Positions 54,922-63,256 of a stretch of 64,000 bases of DNA are shown here, one piece after another. Position numbers and translations under genes: made by a program. The stretch is from Streptomyces albireticuli (GTDB lineage: Bacteria; Actinomycetota; Actinomycetes; Streptomycetales; Streptomycetaceae): contig NZ_JAJQQS010000022.1 of assembly GCF_021228125.1 (NCBI RefSeq), positions 101,381-165,380 of the forward strand. Reading direction: 5' to 3'. The number at the start of each line of letters is the position of its first letter. Position 1 is the first letter of the stretch. A model generated the notes under the pieces. The model ran no database searches, was not told the origin of the DNA, and was given only the letters and a program-made list of their open reading frames with translations.

Positions 54922-55375
54922 CGGGGGGGGCGGTGCCGGGTGACCGGCCGCGGTAGGCGTCCCGGCGCGGTCCCGGTACCGGTTCGCCGATGGTTCGTCG
55001 GCCGCGCTGATCCGCCGGGTCGCGCTGATCCGCCGGGTCTCGGCGGCCGTCCGCGGGACCGACCCGCGGACCGGACGGTAACCGCCGGTGACCGGGGACG
55101 CCCCTCGTCCTGCCGACGGCCCGTCGACCGCGCTTGCGCCGCGCCGCGGCAGGGCCCGGTCCCGGGCCAGGAGCTCGGCGAGCCGGAAGGGCGGCCGACG
55201 GCCCGTCGGCCGCGCTGATCCGCCGTCGGCGGGTCTCCGGCCTCGTCTCCGCCCCGGCGTTCCCCGTCCGGGCGGTCATGCCGGGCCGTCCCGCGCGACC
55301 CGGTCGGCCGAAGCCGCCGCCCCCGCTCCTGCCCACCCTCCCTGCCCTCCCCACCCTCCCCGACCAGGAGACGTC
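54922..55375 (+). other. 454-base gap inside the operon
   Basis: No gene supported. It contains direct repeats of CGCTGATCCGCCG (about 55007, 55022 and 55215) and of GGCCCGTCG-CCGCGCT. The repeats look like slippage or recombination products. A deleted gene, such as the rest of the transketolase, is conceivable but nothing of it is recognisable. Confidence 0.5.
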
Positions 55376-56665
55376 ATGACGACCTGGCAGCCGTCCGCCA
55401 CCGCGCTGACCGCGCGGATCCCCGGCTCCAAGAGCATCACCAACCGCGCCCTGCTGCTGGCCGCCGTCGCCCGTGGCACCACAGGGGTGTGGGCGCCCCT
55501 CGTCAGCGACGACACCGTCGCCTTCCGCACCGCCCTCACCGCCCTCGGCGTGACCGTGCGCGGCGCGCCCGGCGACCGCTGCTGGGAGGTCACCGGCACC
55601 GGCCGCGGCCCCACCGGGCCCGCCCGCGTCTGGTGCGCCGACGCGGGCACCGCCGCCCGCTTCCTGCCGCCGTTCGCCGCCACCGGGCACGGCGAGTTCG
55701 TCTTCGACGGCTCCGCCCAGCTGCGCGCCCGGCCGCAGCGTCCCCTCGCCGACGCGCTCGTACGCCTCGGTGCCTCCGTCCGCCCCGCCCCGGAGGACGG
55801 CCCGCCGCTGCACCTCGACGCCACCGGCCTCGACGGCGGCAGGCTCGTCCTCGACTCCTCCCTGAGCAGCCAGTACCTCAGCGGCCTGCTGATGGCCGCG
55901 CCCCTGATGCGCGCACCGCTCACCGTCGACGCCCCCCGCCTCGTCAGCCGCCCCTACCTCGACATGACCCTGGCCCTCATGCGGCACTTCGGCGCCGACG
56001 TCACCGAGGGCCCGCACGGCCGGATCACCGTACGGCCCGGCGGCTGCGCCCCCGCCGACCTGGTCGTCGAACCGGACGCCTCCACCGCCTCCTACGTCTT
56101 CGCCGCGGCCGCCGTCACCGGGCGCGCCGTCACCGTGCCCGGCCTCGGCACCCACAGCGTCCAGGGCGACCTGCGCTTCGTCGAGGTACTGCGCCGGGCC
56201 GGAGCCCGGGTGGAGGTGGGCGACGGCGCCACCACGGTCGCCGGGGCCGGACCGCTGCGCGGCGGCTTCGACATCGACATGGGCGACATCTCGGACACAT
56301 TCATGACGCTCGCGGCCATCGCCCCGCTCGCCGACGCGCCGATCACCGTGCGCGGCGTCGCCCACGCTCGGCTCAAGGAGTCCGACCGGGTCGCCGCCGT
56401 CGCCGAGAACCTCCGCGCCTGCGGCATCACCTGCGAGGAGGGCCCCGACCGGCTCACCGTCCACCCCGGCACCCCGCGGCCCGCCCGTATCGCCTGCCGC
56501 CGCGACCACCGGATCGCCATGGCCTTCTCCGTGCTCGGCCTGGCCGCGCCCGGCACGCTCACCCTCGACGACCCCCACTGCGTCGCCAAGACCTTCCCCG
56601 GCTTCCACGCCGAGCTGCACCGGCTCTTCCCGGAGCACACGCTCCCGCCGGGCGGCCCCCGTTGA
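55376..56665 (+). CDS. aroA: 3-phosphoshikimate 1-carboxyvinyltransferase (EPSP synthase)
   Basis: 429 aa from the ATG at 55376 behind CAGGAG. Key parts are kept: IPGSKSITNRALLLAA, LDSSLSSQYLSGLLMAA, RPYLDMTLALMRHFG, catalytic Asp in DMGDISDTFMT, RLKESDR, DHRIAMAFSVLG and CVAKTFPGF. The glyphosate/PEP loop reads ADAGTAARF instead of the usual NAGTxxR, an N-to-D change. It makes EPSP from shikimate 3-phosphate. As a cluster copy it may boost chorismate supply; a new carboxyvinyl transfer is possible but less likely. Confidence 0.9.
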   Translation: MTTWQPSATALTARIPGSKSITNRALLLAAVARGTTGVWAPLVSDDTVAFRTALTALGVTVRGAPGDRCWEVTGTGRGPTGPARVWCADAGTAARFLPPFAATGHGEFVFDGSAQLRARPQRPLADALVRLGASVRPAPEDGPPLHLDATGLDGGRLVLDSSLSSQYLSGLLMAAPLMRAPLTVDAPRLVSRPYLDMTLALMRHFGADVTEGPHGRITVRPGGCAPADLVVEPDASTASYVFAAAAVTGRAVTVPGLGTHSVQGDLRFVEVLRRAGARVEVGDGATTVAGAGPLRGGFDIDMGDISDTFMTLAAIAPLADAPITVRGVAHARLKESDRVAAVAENLRACGITCEEGPDRLTVHPGTPRPARIACRRDHRIAMAFSVLGLAAPGTLTLDDPHCVAKTFPGFHAELHRLFPEHTLPPGGPR

Positions 56666-56720
56666 ACGCCCGTACGCACCTCCCCTTCACCCGCACACCG
56701 CCCTTCACCCAGGAGAGGAC

Positions 56721-57701
56721 ATGAGTGGTCTGAGGCTCCAGGACCTCGCACATTCGCCGCACTTCCAGGAGCACGCGCCCCTGGTGTGCCCCCGCACCCT
56801 GCGGCCCAGCGAGAACGCCGTCGCCGCGCTGCGCCGCGCCGACCCCGGACAGCTCGCCGCCATCGTGGAGGACCCGGAGGCGACCGTCGCCGAGCGGCTC
56901 GCCGCGGGCGGCGTGCTCGCCCTCATCGGCGATCCGCGCATCGGCCGCACCCCCGCCACCAGCTTCGTCGCCGGCGGCACCGTCGAGATCGGACTCCGGA
57001 CGGAGGAGGTCGACCCGGTCGTGCGGGACTGGGAGCACGTGGGCGTGGAGAAGCCCTGGATCGAGAAGGAGACGCCGCAGCGCACCGTCCGCCTGGCCGA
57101 CTTCTGGATCGGCACCTACCCGGTGACCAACTGGGAGTACCGCACCTTCCTCGACTTCACGGGCCGCGCCGAACGCCCCAGCACCTGGTACCTGGGCGCC
57201 TTCCCCTACGACCGCGGCAACCACCCCGTCGCGGGCGTGCGCCCGGAGGACGCCGACGCGTTCGCGGACTGGCTCACCGAGACCACCGGCCACCCCTGGC
57301 GGCTGCCCACGGAGGCCGAGTGGGAGCACGCGGCCAAGGGCGCGAGCGGCTCGGAGTTCCCCTGGGGCGAGGACTTCGACCCGGGGGCCGCCAACACCCG
57401 TGAGTCCGGGGTGCACCAGACGACGCCGGTCGGCGCGTTCCCGGCCGGCCGGGCACCGTGCGGCGCCTACGACATGGGCGGCAACGTCGAGGAGTACGTG
57501 GCCGACCCGTACGTGCCCTACCCGGGCGGCCCCTATGTCGCCGACCACCTCGTCCAGACGCTGGGGGAGGAGTACCGCGTGGCGCGCGGCGGCAGCTTCT
57601 CCCGCTTCGGCGATCTCACCCGCACCCGCCGCCGGCACGGCGCCTTCCCCGGCCCGCTGTACCCGGTGGGGCTGCGCGTCGCGACGGGCGTACGGCCCTG
57701 A
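56721..57701 (+). CDS. FGE/SUMF1-fold protein, ToxD-like
   Basis: 326 aa. The SUMF1/formylglycine-generating-enzyme fold is clear (FWIGTYPVTNWEYRTFLDFT, WRLPTEAEWEHAAKGASGSE, YDMGGNVEEYVADPY, RVARGGSFSRFGDL). The two catalytic cysteines of true FGE near the C-terminus are missing. SUMF1-fold enzymes without them include the sulfoxide synthase EgtB and ToxD of toxoflavin biosynthesis. The first 70 residues form a helical extension. With the WD40 and GTP cyclohydrolase II genes next to it, ToxD-like is the best label. It starts behind CAGGAGAGG. Confidence 0.82.
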   Translation: MSGLRLQDLAHSPHFQEHAPLVCPRTLRPSENAVAALRRADPGQLAAIVEDPEATVAERLAAGGVLALIGDPRIGRTPATSFVAGGTVEIGLRTEEVDPVVRDWEHVGVEKPWIEKETPQRTVRLADFWIGTYPVTNWEYRTFLDFTGRAERPSTWYLGAFPYDRGNHPVAGVRPEDADAFADWLTETTGHPWRLPTEAEWEHAAKGASGSEFPWGEDFDPGAANTRESGVHQTTPVGAFPAGRAPCGAYDMGGNVEEYVADPYVPYPGGPYVADHLVQTLGEEYRVARGGSFSRFGDLTRTRRRHGAFPGPLYPVGLRVATGVRP

Positions 57702-57734
57702 GCGCACCGCGCCACCGCGGCCCGTACACGCGAG

Positions 57735-57765
57735 GGGGCCGGAAGCCCGACGGGCTTCCGGCCCC
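57735..57765. terminator. Bidirectional terminator between toxD-like and toxC-like genes
   Basis: A perfect 14-bp stem (GGGGCCGGAAGCCC and complement), loop GAC, between convergent genes. Confidence 0.85.
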
Positions 57766-57788
57766 TTCCGGCGTCCCGGCCCGGACGC

Positions 57789-59471
57789 TCAGAGCGGTAT
57801 CTCGTACACCCGGCCGTCGTAGGACCCGGCCAGGAAGCGGCCGTGCTCCGCGTCGTGGTGCAGGCTCGACACCCCGGCGGTGGTCGGGCGGACCGCGGGC
57901 GCCCAGGTGTGGGCGCGGGTGTCGTAGACCGCGACCCGGCCCGTGTACGAGCCGGTGGCCACCCACCGGCCGTCCGGCGAGGCGGCGACGCACTTCACCG
58001 AGTGGTCGTGCGGCGTGTCCAGGGTCCACGGCCGCCCGGAGGCGTCCCACAGGCGCAGCTTGAGGTCCCGGCTGACGCTCGCGAACGCTCCGCCGGGCAG
58101 CGCCGCGCAACCGTTGGCGATCTTGTCGTGGGCGGTGTCGATCCGGGAGATCAGGTCGAACGTGCCGACCGCGAACCAGGAGGCCGAGGCGCCCGCGCAG
58201 ACCGCGAAGATCCGGCCCTCCGAGACGGCGACGCCCTTCACCGCGTTCTCCGCCAGCGGCAGGGTGGTCACGAGCGTGAGCGCGCGGTCCGGGCCGACGG
58301 CGAAGACCAGCCCCTCGCCGGTGTAGGCGCCGATCACCACGTGCGGCACCCCGTCCCTGGTGAACGCGGCGGCGCAGTTCAGCGGCGAGCGGTGCTGGTG
58401 GAGGACCTCGCCCGTGGTGGCGTCGAAGACCCGGCCCAGCTGGCCGCCCGTCAGCAGCAGCCCCCCGGCGTCCACCAGGAAGTTGCACAGGCTGCCCACC
58501 TCGGCCACCGGCGCACCGTCCGCCTTCAGCACCCCGGCGTCCCCGATGGTGTACCGCCGGCCCCCGGCCGTCGTCACCGCGTTCACACAGTCGGTGCCCT
58601 CCACGCCCGACAGGTCCCAGACGTCACCCGCGATGTCGTACGTCGCGTACGTCGACCCGAACGTCGCGAAGACCAGCGTCCGTTCGTCCAGGAAGGCGCA
58701 CGACCGCGCCCAGATCTCCGCCGGGAACTCCGAGGCCGACGTCAGGGAAAGCTCGCCCGCGGTGTCCCAGATCCGCACCGTGCGGTCGTAGCTCAGGCTC
58801 ACCAGAGCGCCCGAACCGGCGTGGTACACCAGCCTCTTGACGCCCGCCGCGTGCGCGGGGAAGTTCCGTACGGCGTCGCCGTCGATGCGGATGATCTCGC
58901 CGTCGTCGTTCCCGGCGTAGACCACGCCCTCCCGGGTGATCGCGATGGTGTCGGTCTCCACCCCCGCCAGGTCGATGGTCGACACCAGGCCGCCGGTCGC
59001 CAGCGACCAGCGCTTGACGGTGCCGTCGTCGCTGGACGACAGCAGTTCGCCGGAGTCGCCCAGCCACTCCACCGAGATGACGTCCGCGCCGTGCCCGGCG
59101 AACCGGGCGCGCAGGGCGCCCGTGAAGTCGTAGACCCGCACCAGCGCGTCCCGGGAGGCGGTGGCGACCAGGTCCCGCGTCGGGTGGAACACCGACATCT
59201 CCACGTCGTCGGCCTGGTCGGCGAAGACCGCGGTGAGCTTCAGGTCCGGCACGGACCACAGCCGTGCCGTGTGGTCGCTGGAGGAGCTGAGGACGTACCG
59301 GCCGTCCGGGCTGAACGTCACCTGGTTGGCCAGGTGGTCGTGCGAGGCGCGGGCTAGGGGCAGCCGGGCGGCCGCGTCCCAGAGGATCAGCTGGTTGTCG
59401 TAGCCCGCCGTGGCGACGCGCGCGCCGCCGAACGCGGCGATCCCGCTGATCGGTCCGTGGTGGCGGATCAT
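57789..59471 (-). CDS. WD40-repeat protein, ToxC-like
   Basis: 560 aa consisting of about ten to twelve WD40 blades and nothing else (examples: GYDNQLILWDAAARLPLARA, SSSDHTARLWSVPDL, SLSYDRTVRIWDTAGEL, GSYTGRVAVYDTRAHTW, GSYDGRVYEIPL at the end). It probably forms one or two beta-propellers and could act as a scaffold or enzyme. Toxoflavin clusters carry a WD-repeat protein, ToxC, of unclear role. Its start overlaps the stop of the ribA-type gene (4 nt), so the two are co-translated. Confidence 0.85.
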   Translation of the reverse strand: MIRHHGPISGIAAFGGARVATAGYDNQLILWDAAARLPLARASHDHLANQVTFSPDGRYVLSSSSDHTARLWSVPDLKLTAVFADQADDVEMSVFHPTRDLVATASRDALVRVYDFTGALRARFAGHGADVISVEWLGDSGELLSSSDDGTVKRWSLATGGLVSTIDLAGVETDTIAITREGVVYAGNDDGEIIRIDGDAVRNFPAHAAGVKRLVYHAGSGALVSLSYDRTVRIWDTAGELSLTSASEFPAEIWARSCAFLDERTLVFATFGSTYATYDIAGDVWDLSGVEGTDCVNAVTTAGGRRYTIGDAGVLKADGAPVAEVGSLCNFLVDAGGLLLTGGQLGRVFDATTGEVLHQHRSPLNCAAAFTRDGVPHVVIGAYTGEGLVFAVGPDRALTLVTTLPLAENAVKGVAVSEGRIFAVCAGASASWFAVGTFDLISRIDTAHDKIANGCAALPGGAFASVSRDLKLRLWDASGRPWTLDTPHDHSVKCVAASPDGRWVATGSYTGRVAVYDTRAHTWAPAVRPTTAGVSSLHHDAEHGRFLAGSYDGRVYEIPL

Positions 59472-60220
59472 CGTGAGGCACCTTCCAGGTCGATGGTGTG
59501 CGCGGTGCGGGTGACCTTCGCCGTCAGATAGCGGAGGTTGTGCCGGTTGGCGAAGACGCCCGTGGGAACCACCCGGCGGACCCTGATGCCATGAGCCGAC
59601 AACTGGGCCGGTTTGTCCGGGTTGTTGGTGAGTAGATCGATCTCCTCGTGGCCCAGCGCGCGCAGCATCCACGCCGCGCCGGTGTAGTCGCGCAGGTCGT
59701 CGGCGAGCCCGAGGGCCCGGTTGGCGGCGTAGGTGTCCAGGCCGCCGTCCTGGAGCCGGTAGGCGTCCAGCTTGTTGTACAGGCCGATGCCCCGGCCCTC
59801 CTGGCGCAGGTACAGCAGGCAGCCGCCGGCCGTCGCGACCTGCCGCAGCGCCTCGTGCAGCTGCGGCCCGCAGTCGCACCGGGCCGACCCGAAGACGTCC
59901 CCGGTCATGCACTCCGAGTGCAGCCGCACCAGGGGCGGGGCCGCGCCGGACCGCGAAGCCCGCGGCGGGGGCGCGGCGGGGAAGCGGACCGCCAGGTGTT
60001 CCAGGCCGTCGGGCAGCCCGTCGAAGGTGGCCACGGTCGCGTCCAGCGCCGGACCGCCGCCGAGGTGCAGCGGGATCCGGACCTCGTTGCGGATCCGGGC
60101 CCCCTCGGCGGTACGGGCCCGGGGCGCGGGCGCACCGCGGGCCGGTGCCTGGCGGGCGGGCGAAGGGGTGAGGCCGGTGAGGCCATTGATCTCATTGAGG
60201 CCATTGAGGGGGGACTTCAT
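59468..60220 (-). CDS. ribA: GTP cyclohydrolase II, ToxB-like
   Basis: 250 aa from the ATG at 60220, behind a perfect GGAGGT. Zinc cysteines 104, 115 and 117 in CMTGDVFGSARCDCG; GTP-site LRQEGRGIGL; Tyr154 in KLDAYRLQD, the position whose change to Met in a Streptomyces paralogue stops deformylation, is kept; ADDLRDY and LLTNNPDK follow. It should turn GTP into the 2,5-diamino-6-ribosylamino-pyrimidinone phosphate used by riboflavin and by toxoflavin pathways. The first 45 residues are an extra, low-complexity extension. No other riboflavin gene is near, which points to a dedicated role. Confidence 0.92.
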   Translation of the reverse strand: MKSPLNGLNEINGLTGLTPSPARQAPARGAPAPRARTAEGARIRNEVRIPLHLGGGPALDATVATFDGLPDGLEHLAVRFPAAPPPRASRSGAAPPLVRLHSECMTGDVFGSARCDCGPQLHEALRQVATAGGCLLYLRQEGRGIGLYNKLDAYRLQDGGLDTYAANRALGLADDLRDYTGAAWMLRALGHEEIDLLTNNPDKPAQLSAHGIRVRRVVPTGVFANRHNLRYLTAKVTRTAHTIDLEGASR

Positions 60221-60876
60221 AGGGCAACCTCCGATGTCCGGGTCTCCGCGCCGGAGACCGCGCGTCGCAACTGCGCCGGGGCGGGCCGGCCTCGCCGGGC
60301 GGACGCCGAGCACCTCTGGTCCGCCAGGATCGCCACCGCTTCGAAGGTGGCGTCGACCAGCCCGCGCAGGGCGGCCAGCACCTCCGGGTCGCTCATCTCG
60401 CCCGCCTCGTCCAGGCGGCGGTCCGCCCGGCGGATGGCCACGGGCGGGTGCTCGACGACGACCGCCTCACAGGCGTCGAGCAGGTCCATCAGCGCGGGCT
60501 GGGCGTCGATCGCCCCCCGGCCGCTCGGCGAGGCGCTCAGCACGGCCACGACCCTGCCGGTGAGCGGACTCGCGCCGTCCGGGCGGGACAGCCAGTCCAG
60601 CGCGTTCTTGAGCACCCCCGGCACCGCGCCGTTGTAGGAAGGGGTGCTGACGACGAGGGCGTCGGCGTCCGCGACCAGGACGCGCGCGGCCCGTACCGCC
60701 GGGGACGCCCCGGCGCGCTCCACGTCCCCGTCGTAGAACGGCAGCCTGCCGATGGGCAGCGAGACCGCCTCCGGGGCGCCCGGGGCGCTCTCCACTATGC
60801 GGCGCACGGCGCGCAGCGCCGCCGAATTCACGGACCCGCGGCGCAGGCTTCCCGAGATCAGAACCACCCTGGTCAT
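60217..60876 (-). CDS. NADPH-dependent FMN reductase
   Basis: 219 aa flavodoxin-fold reductase: ISGSLRRGSVNSAALRA phosphate loop and STPSYNGAVPGVLKNALDWL. It would supply reduced FMN or reduce a product intermediate. Strong GGAGG 5 nt before the ATG. First gene of the leftward operon FMN reductase, GTP cyclohydrolase II, WD40 protein, each overlapping by 4 nt. Confidence 0.9.
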   Translation of the reverse strand: MTRVVLISGSLRRGSVNSAALRAVRRIVESAPGAPEAVSLPIGRLPFYDGDVERAGASPAVRAARVLVADADALVVSTPSYNGAVPGVLKNALDWLSRPDGASPLTGRVVAVLSASPSGRGAIDAQPALMDLLDACEAVVVEHPPVAIRRADRRLDEAGEMSDPEVLAALRGLVDATFEAVAILADQRCSASARRGRPAPAQLRRAVSGAETRTSEVAL

Positions 60877-60924
60877 TCCGGCCTCCGCTCTTCCGGTCGC
60901 CGACCCGGCGCGGCCGGTACGACG

Positions 60925-60982
60925 GCAACGGAATCCCCGTCGCCGACAACGGATGTCCTGTGCAACGGAATCCTCGTCGCCG
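60925..60982. repeat. Direct repeat of 21 nt, spaced 37 nt
   Basis: GCAACGGAATCCCCGTCGCCG at 60925-60945 recurs at 60962-60982 with one change (CC to CT). It lies 50-106 nt upstream of the FMN reductase start, a position suiting an activator. Confidence 0.75.
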
Positions 60983-61021
60983 GTACCGGAGTCGTGTCTC
61001 TCCGGTGCCGCGCCCGCTTTT

Positions 61022-61041
61022 CCTTTCCGGATCCGGAAAGG
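61022..61041. promoter_or_regulatory. Perfect 20-bp palindrome
   Basis: CCTTTCCGGATCCGGAAAGG is fully self-complementary, about 150 nt upstream of the FMN reductase gene. Operator-like for a dimeric regulator. Confidence 0.6.
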
Positions 61042-61357
61042 CATTACGGGGGCGCTCCCCCGGCACCCGGGAGAACCCGTCCGGCGACGCGGAACGCCCG
61101 CGCACGTCCGCACCGGATCCCGGCCCGGGCCCGGCGGCGGCACGGTGGCCGCGGCAGCCCGCGCGCCGGGCGTCTCCGGACCCCGCGCCCGTTCACCGGC
61201 GCACCGGTGTACCGGCGTTCCAGGGAACCCGGAACGCCGGAGCGCGCACCCCGCTGATCTGGTATCGCCCGCATACGTATGTCCCGACGTTTCGGAGATC
61301 CGGTGGACCGAGCGTACTTCCGGAAACGTGCGAACTCCCGACCCGAGGTGACCTTTT

Positions 61358-61393
61358 GTCAGGTCGACGGTATTCCGGGGAATTCGACCTGAC
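61358..61393. promoter_or_regulatory. Nested inverted repeat, operator-like
   Basis: GTCAGGTCGA at 61358-61367 and TCGACCTGAC at 61384-61393 are perfect arms around 16 nt, whose core ATTCCGGGGAAT is itself symmetric. It lies 140 nt upstream of the flavodoxin gene. Confidence 0.55.
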
Positions 61394-61533
61394 GTACCGC
61401 CCGGATTTCTGACGTACTGACCCGGCCGGCATTGGCCGCATTACCGGTCCCGCACAGGATGAGGAAATCCGGCGGCGCGGGTGCGCGGCCCGGCGATCGC
61501 GCACGACCGTGACCCACGCGTGAGGAGGCACCG

Positions 61534-62106
61534 ATGAACAGCACCCCGGAGGTGGCCGTCGCCTATCACTCCGGCCGCGGCCACAACGCCGTGCTCGCCC
61601 GCGCGGTGGCCCGCGGAGCCGCCGACGCGGGCGCGGCCTGCGCGCTGGTCGCCGTCGACGCCGTCACCGAGGAGCAGTGGGCGCGGCTCGACGCCGCGCA
61701 CGCCATCGTCTTCGGCGCCCCCACCTACATGGGCGGCGCCTCCGCCGCCTTCCACGCCTTCGCCGAGGCGACCTCCGCGCGCTGGGCGCGCCGCTCCTGG
61801 CGCGACAAACTGGCCGCGGGCTTCACCGTCTCCGGCTCGAAGAGCGGCGACAAGCTCAACACCCTGCAATACCTGGCGGTCTTCGCCGCCCAGCACGCCA
61901 TGCACTGGGTCAGCCCCGACCTGCTGCCCGGCTGGAACGTCTCCACGGGCTCCGAGCACGACCTCAACCGGCTCGGCTTCCACCTGGGCGTCGGCGCCCA
62001 GGCGAACGCCGACGAGGGCCCGGAGGCCGTCACCAAGGCGGACGCCGAGACGGCCTACCTGCTCGGCAGGCGCGTGACCGAGACGGCGCGCCGGATGTAC
62101 GGCTGA
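61534..62106 (+). CDS. Flavodoxin-fold NAD(P)H oxidoreductase
   Basis: 190 aa WrbA/flavodoxin-like protein: VAYHSGRGHNAVLARAV phosphate loop, FGAPTYMGGASAAFHAF, TVSGSKSGDKLNTLQYLAVF. Probably FMN-bound and reduces quinones or pathway intermediates. It starts behind GTGAGGAGG. Single gene followed by a short tandem repeat and a terminator. Confidence 0.88.
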   Translation: MNSTPEVAVAYHSGRGHNAVLARAVARGAADAGAACALVAVDAVTEEQWARLDAAHAIVFGAPTYMGGASAAFHAFAEATSARWARRSWRDKLAAGFTVSGSKSGDKLNTLQYLAVFAAQHAMHWVSPDLLPGWNVSTGSEHDLNRLGFHLGVGAQANADEGPEAVTKADAETAYLLGRRVTETARRMYG

Positions 62107-62110
62107 GGAG

Positions 62111-62175
62111 CGGGCGTACGGATCGGGCGTACGGATCGGGCGTACGGATCGGGCGTACGGATCGGGCGTACGGAT
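62111..62175. repeat. Five tandem copies of a 13-bp repeat
   Basis: CGGGCGTACGGAT occurs five times without a mismatch, starting 5 nt after the flavodoxin stop. The total of 65 bp ends exactly where the terminator stem begins. Confidence 0.9.
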
Positions 62176-62200
62176 CGGCCCGCCCCGGTGGGGCGGGCCG
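62176..62200. terminator. Bidirectional terminator
   Basis: A perfect 11-bp stem (CGGCCCGCCCC and complement), 3-nt loop GGT, between convergent genes. Confidence 0.8.
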
Positions 62201-62213
62201 CCCGCTTTCCGGG

Positions 62214-62999
62214 TCACCCTCGGGACGACATCCGGACGGGCACGGCAGGCGGCGCCCCAGGACGGTACGGGGCGACGGCCGCCACCCGCCCCCGGCGCCG
62301 TACGACCGCCCGAGCGGCCACCGCGCACACCCCGTGGACTACGGCGAGTACCCGGAGCGCCGGCGCCGCCGAACCGTCGGAGACCGCGTGGCAGGCGGCG
62401 AAGACGAGCAGCACGGCGACGCCGCCGAGCGCCTCGGCCACGCCGGGACCGCCGCCCCTGACGGCGCGCGGGCCGTCCTCCGCGGAACGGCGGGCGCGCC
62501 CCCGGGGGAGCCCTCCCGCACGGCCGTCCCCGCCACGGACCAGCCGGTCCAGAGCGCCCGCCCCCGCGCCGCCGCACACGCACAGCGCCGTGAAGCCGCC
62601 CGCGAACCCCACGGACGTGCCCCGCGCGGCTGGCAGCAGCGCGGCCGTGCCGAGCACGACCCGCTCCCGGCCGTCCGGCCGGTCCGCGCGGCCGGACGCG
62701 CGCGAGCCGGCCCACCGTAGCGCCGCCCAGGCCGCCACCGGCGAGGCCACCAGCAGGAACGTCCCGCCCGGCCCGTACGCGAGGCCGTGCGCCGGGACGC
62801 GTGCCGGGCCGGTTCCGGGGGACCGGAACAGCACCAGCGCCGACCACATGCCCCACACGCAGAGGGCGAGGTGTCCGCAGAGGACGGCCACCGACAGATT
62901 GCGCCGCGCGATGTGCCGCGCACCGCGCTCCCAGAAGTCCTCGTCCTCCGGATCCCAGGTCTCGGTCCACGGACGGGAGGGTGCCGTTCGCGTCGTCAT
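62214..62999 (-). CDS. Shortened NarK-like (nitrate/nitrite transporter) membrane protein
   Basis: 261 aa. The first 50 residues follow the NarK family opening, with WDPEDEDFWERGARHIARRN then a hydrophobic VWGMWSALVLF, and GGTFLLVASPVAAWAALRW fits the next helix. Full NarK proteins have 12 helices and about 450 residues; here only about six hydrophobic stretches remain, joined by Arg/Gly-rich segments unlike NarK. It is either a decayed copy still open in frame or a diverged membrane protein. By context it could relate to nitrite or nitrate handling, but that is only inference. Confidence 0.6.
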   Translation of the reverse strand: MTTRTAPSRPWTETWDPEDEDFWERGARHIARRNLSVAVLCGHLALCVWGMWSALVLFRSPGTGPARVPAHGLAYGPGGTFLLVASPVAAWAALRWAGSRASGRADRPDGRERVVLGTAALLPAARGTSVGFAGGFTALCVCGGAGAGALDRLVRGGDGRAGGLPRGRARRSAEDGPRAVRGGGPGVAEALGGVAVLLVFAACHAVSDGSAAPALRVLAVVHGVCAVAARAVVRRRGRVAAVAPYRPGAPPAVPVRMSSRG

Positions 63000-63256
63000 C
63001 ACTCCTCATCTCCCGCCGGTAGGGCGGTAGGGGCGATCAGGGTCGTCGGGGCGGGGGCGGGGGCCGGGGCGACCGAGGGGGAGGCGGCCCCGCCCACCGT
63101 GCCGGGTCCGTCGCCCGAAGACCTCGGTGAGCCCTTCGGCGAGGTGCCCCCGGCACGCGGGCGGGCACGGTCCATGGGGAGAGCGTGCGCGGCGGCGTTC
63201 CCGGCGGACAAGGCGGCTCCGGTGGGTGCGTCAGGTCGGTAAGGCGGGGCGGAGGA

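Larger units (their letters stand above)
60877..61533. other. 657-base divergent control region
   Basis: No gene supported. It separates the FMN reductase operon from the flavodoxin gene and holds three kinds of symmetry described in the next entries, plus CATACGTATG near 61271. At least two promoters must lie here. Confidence 0.6.
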
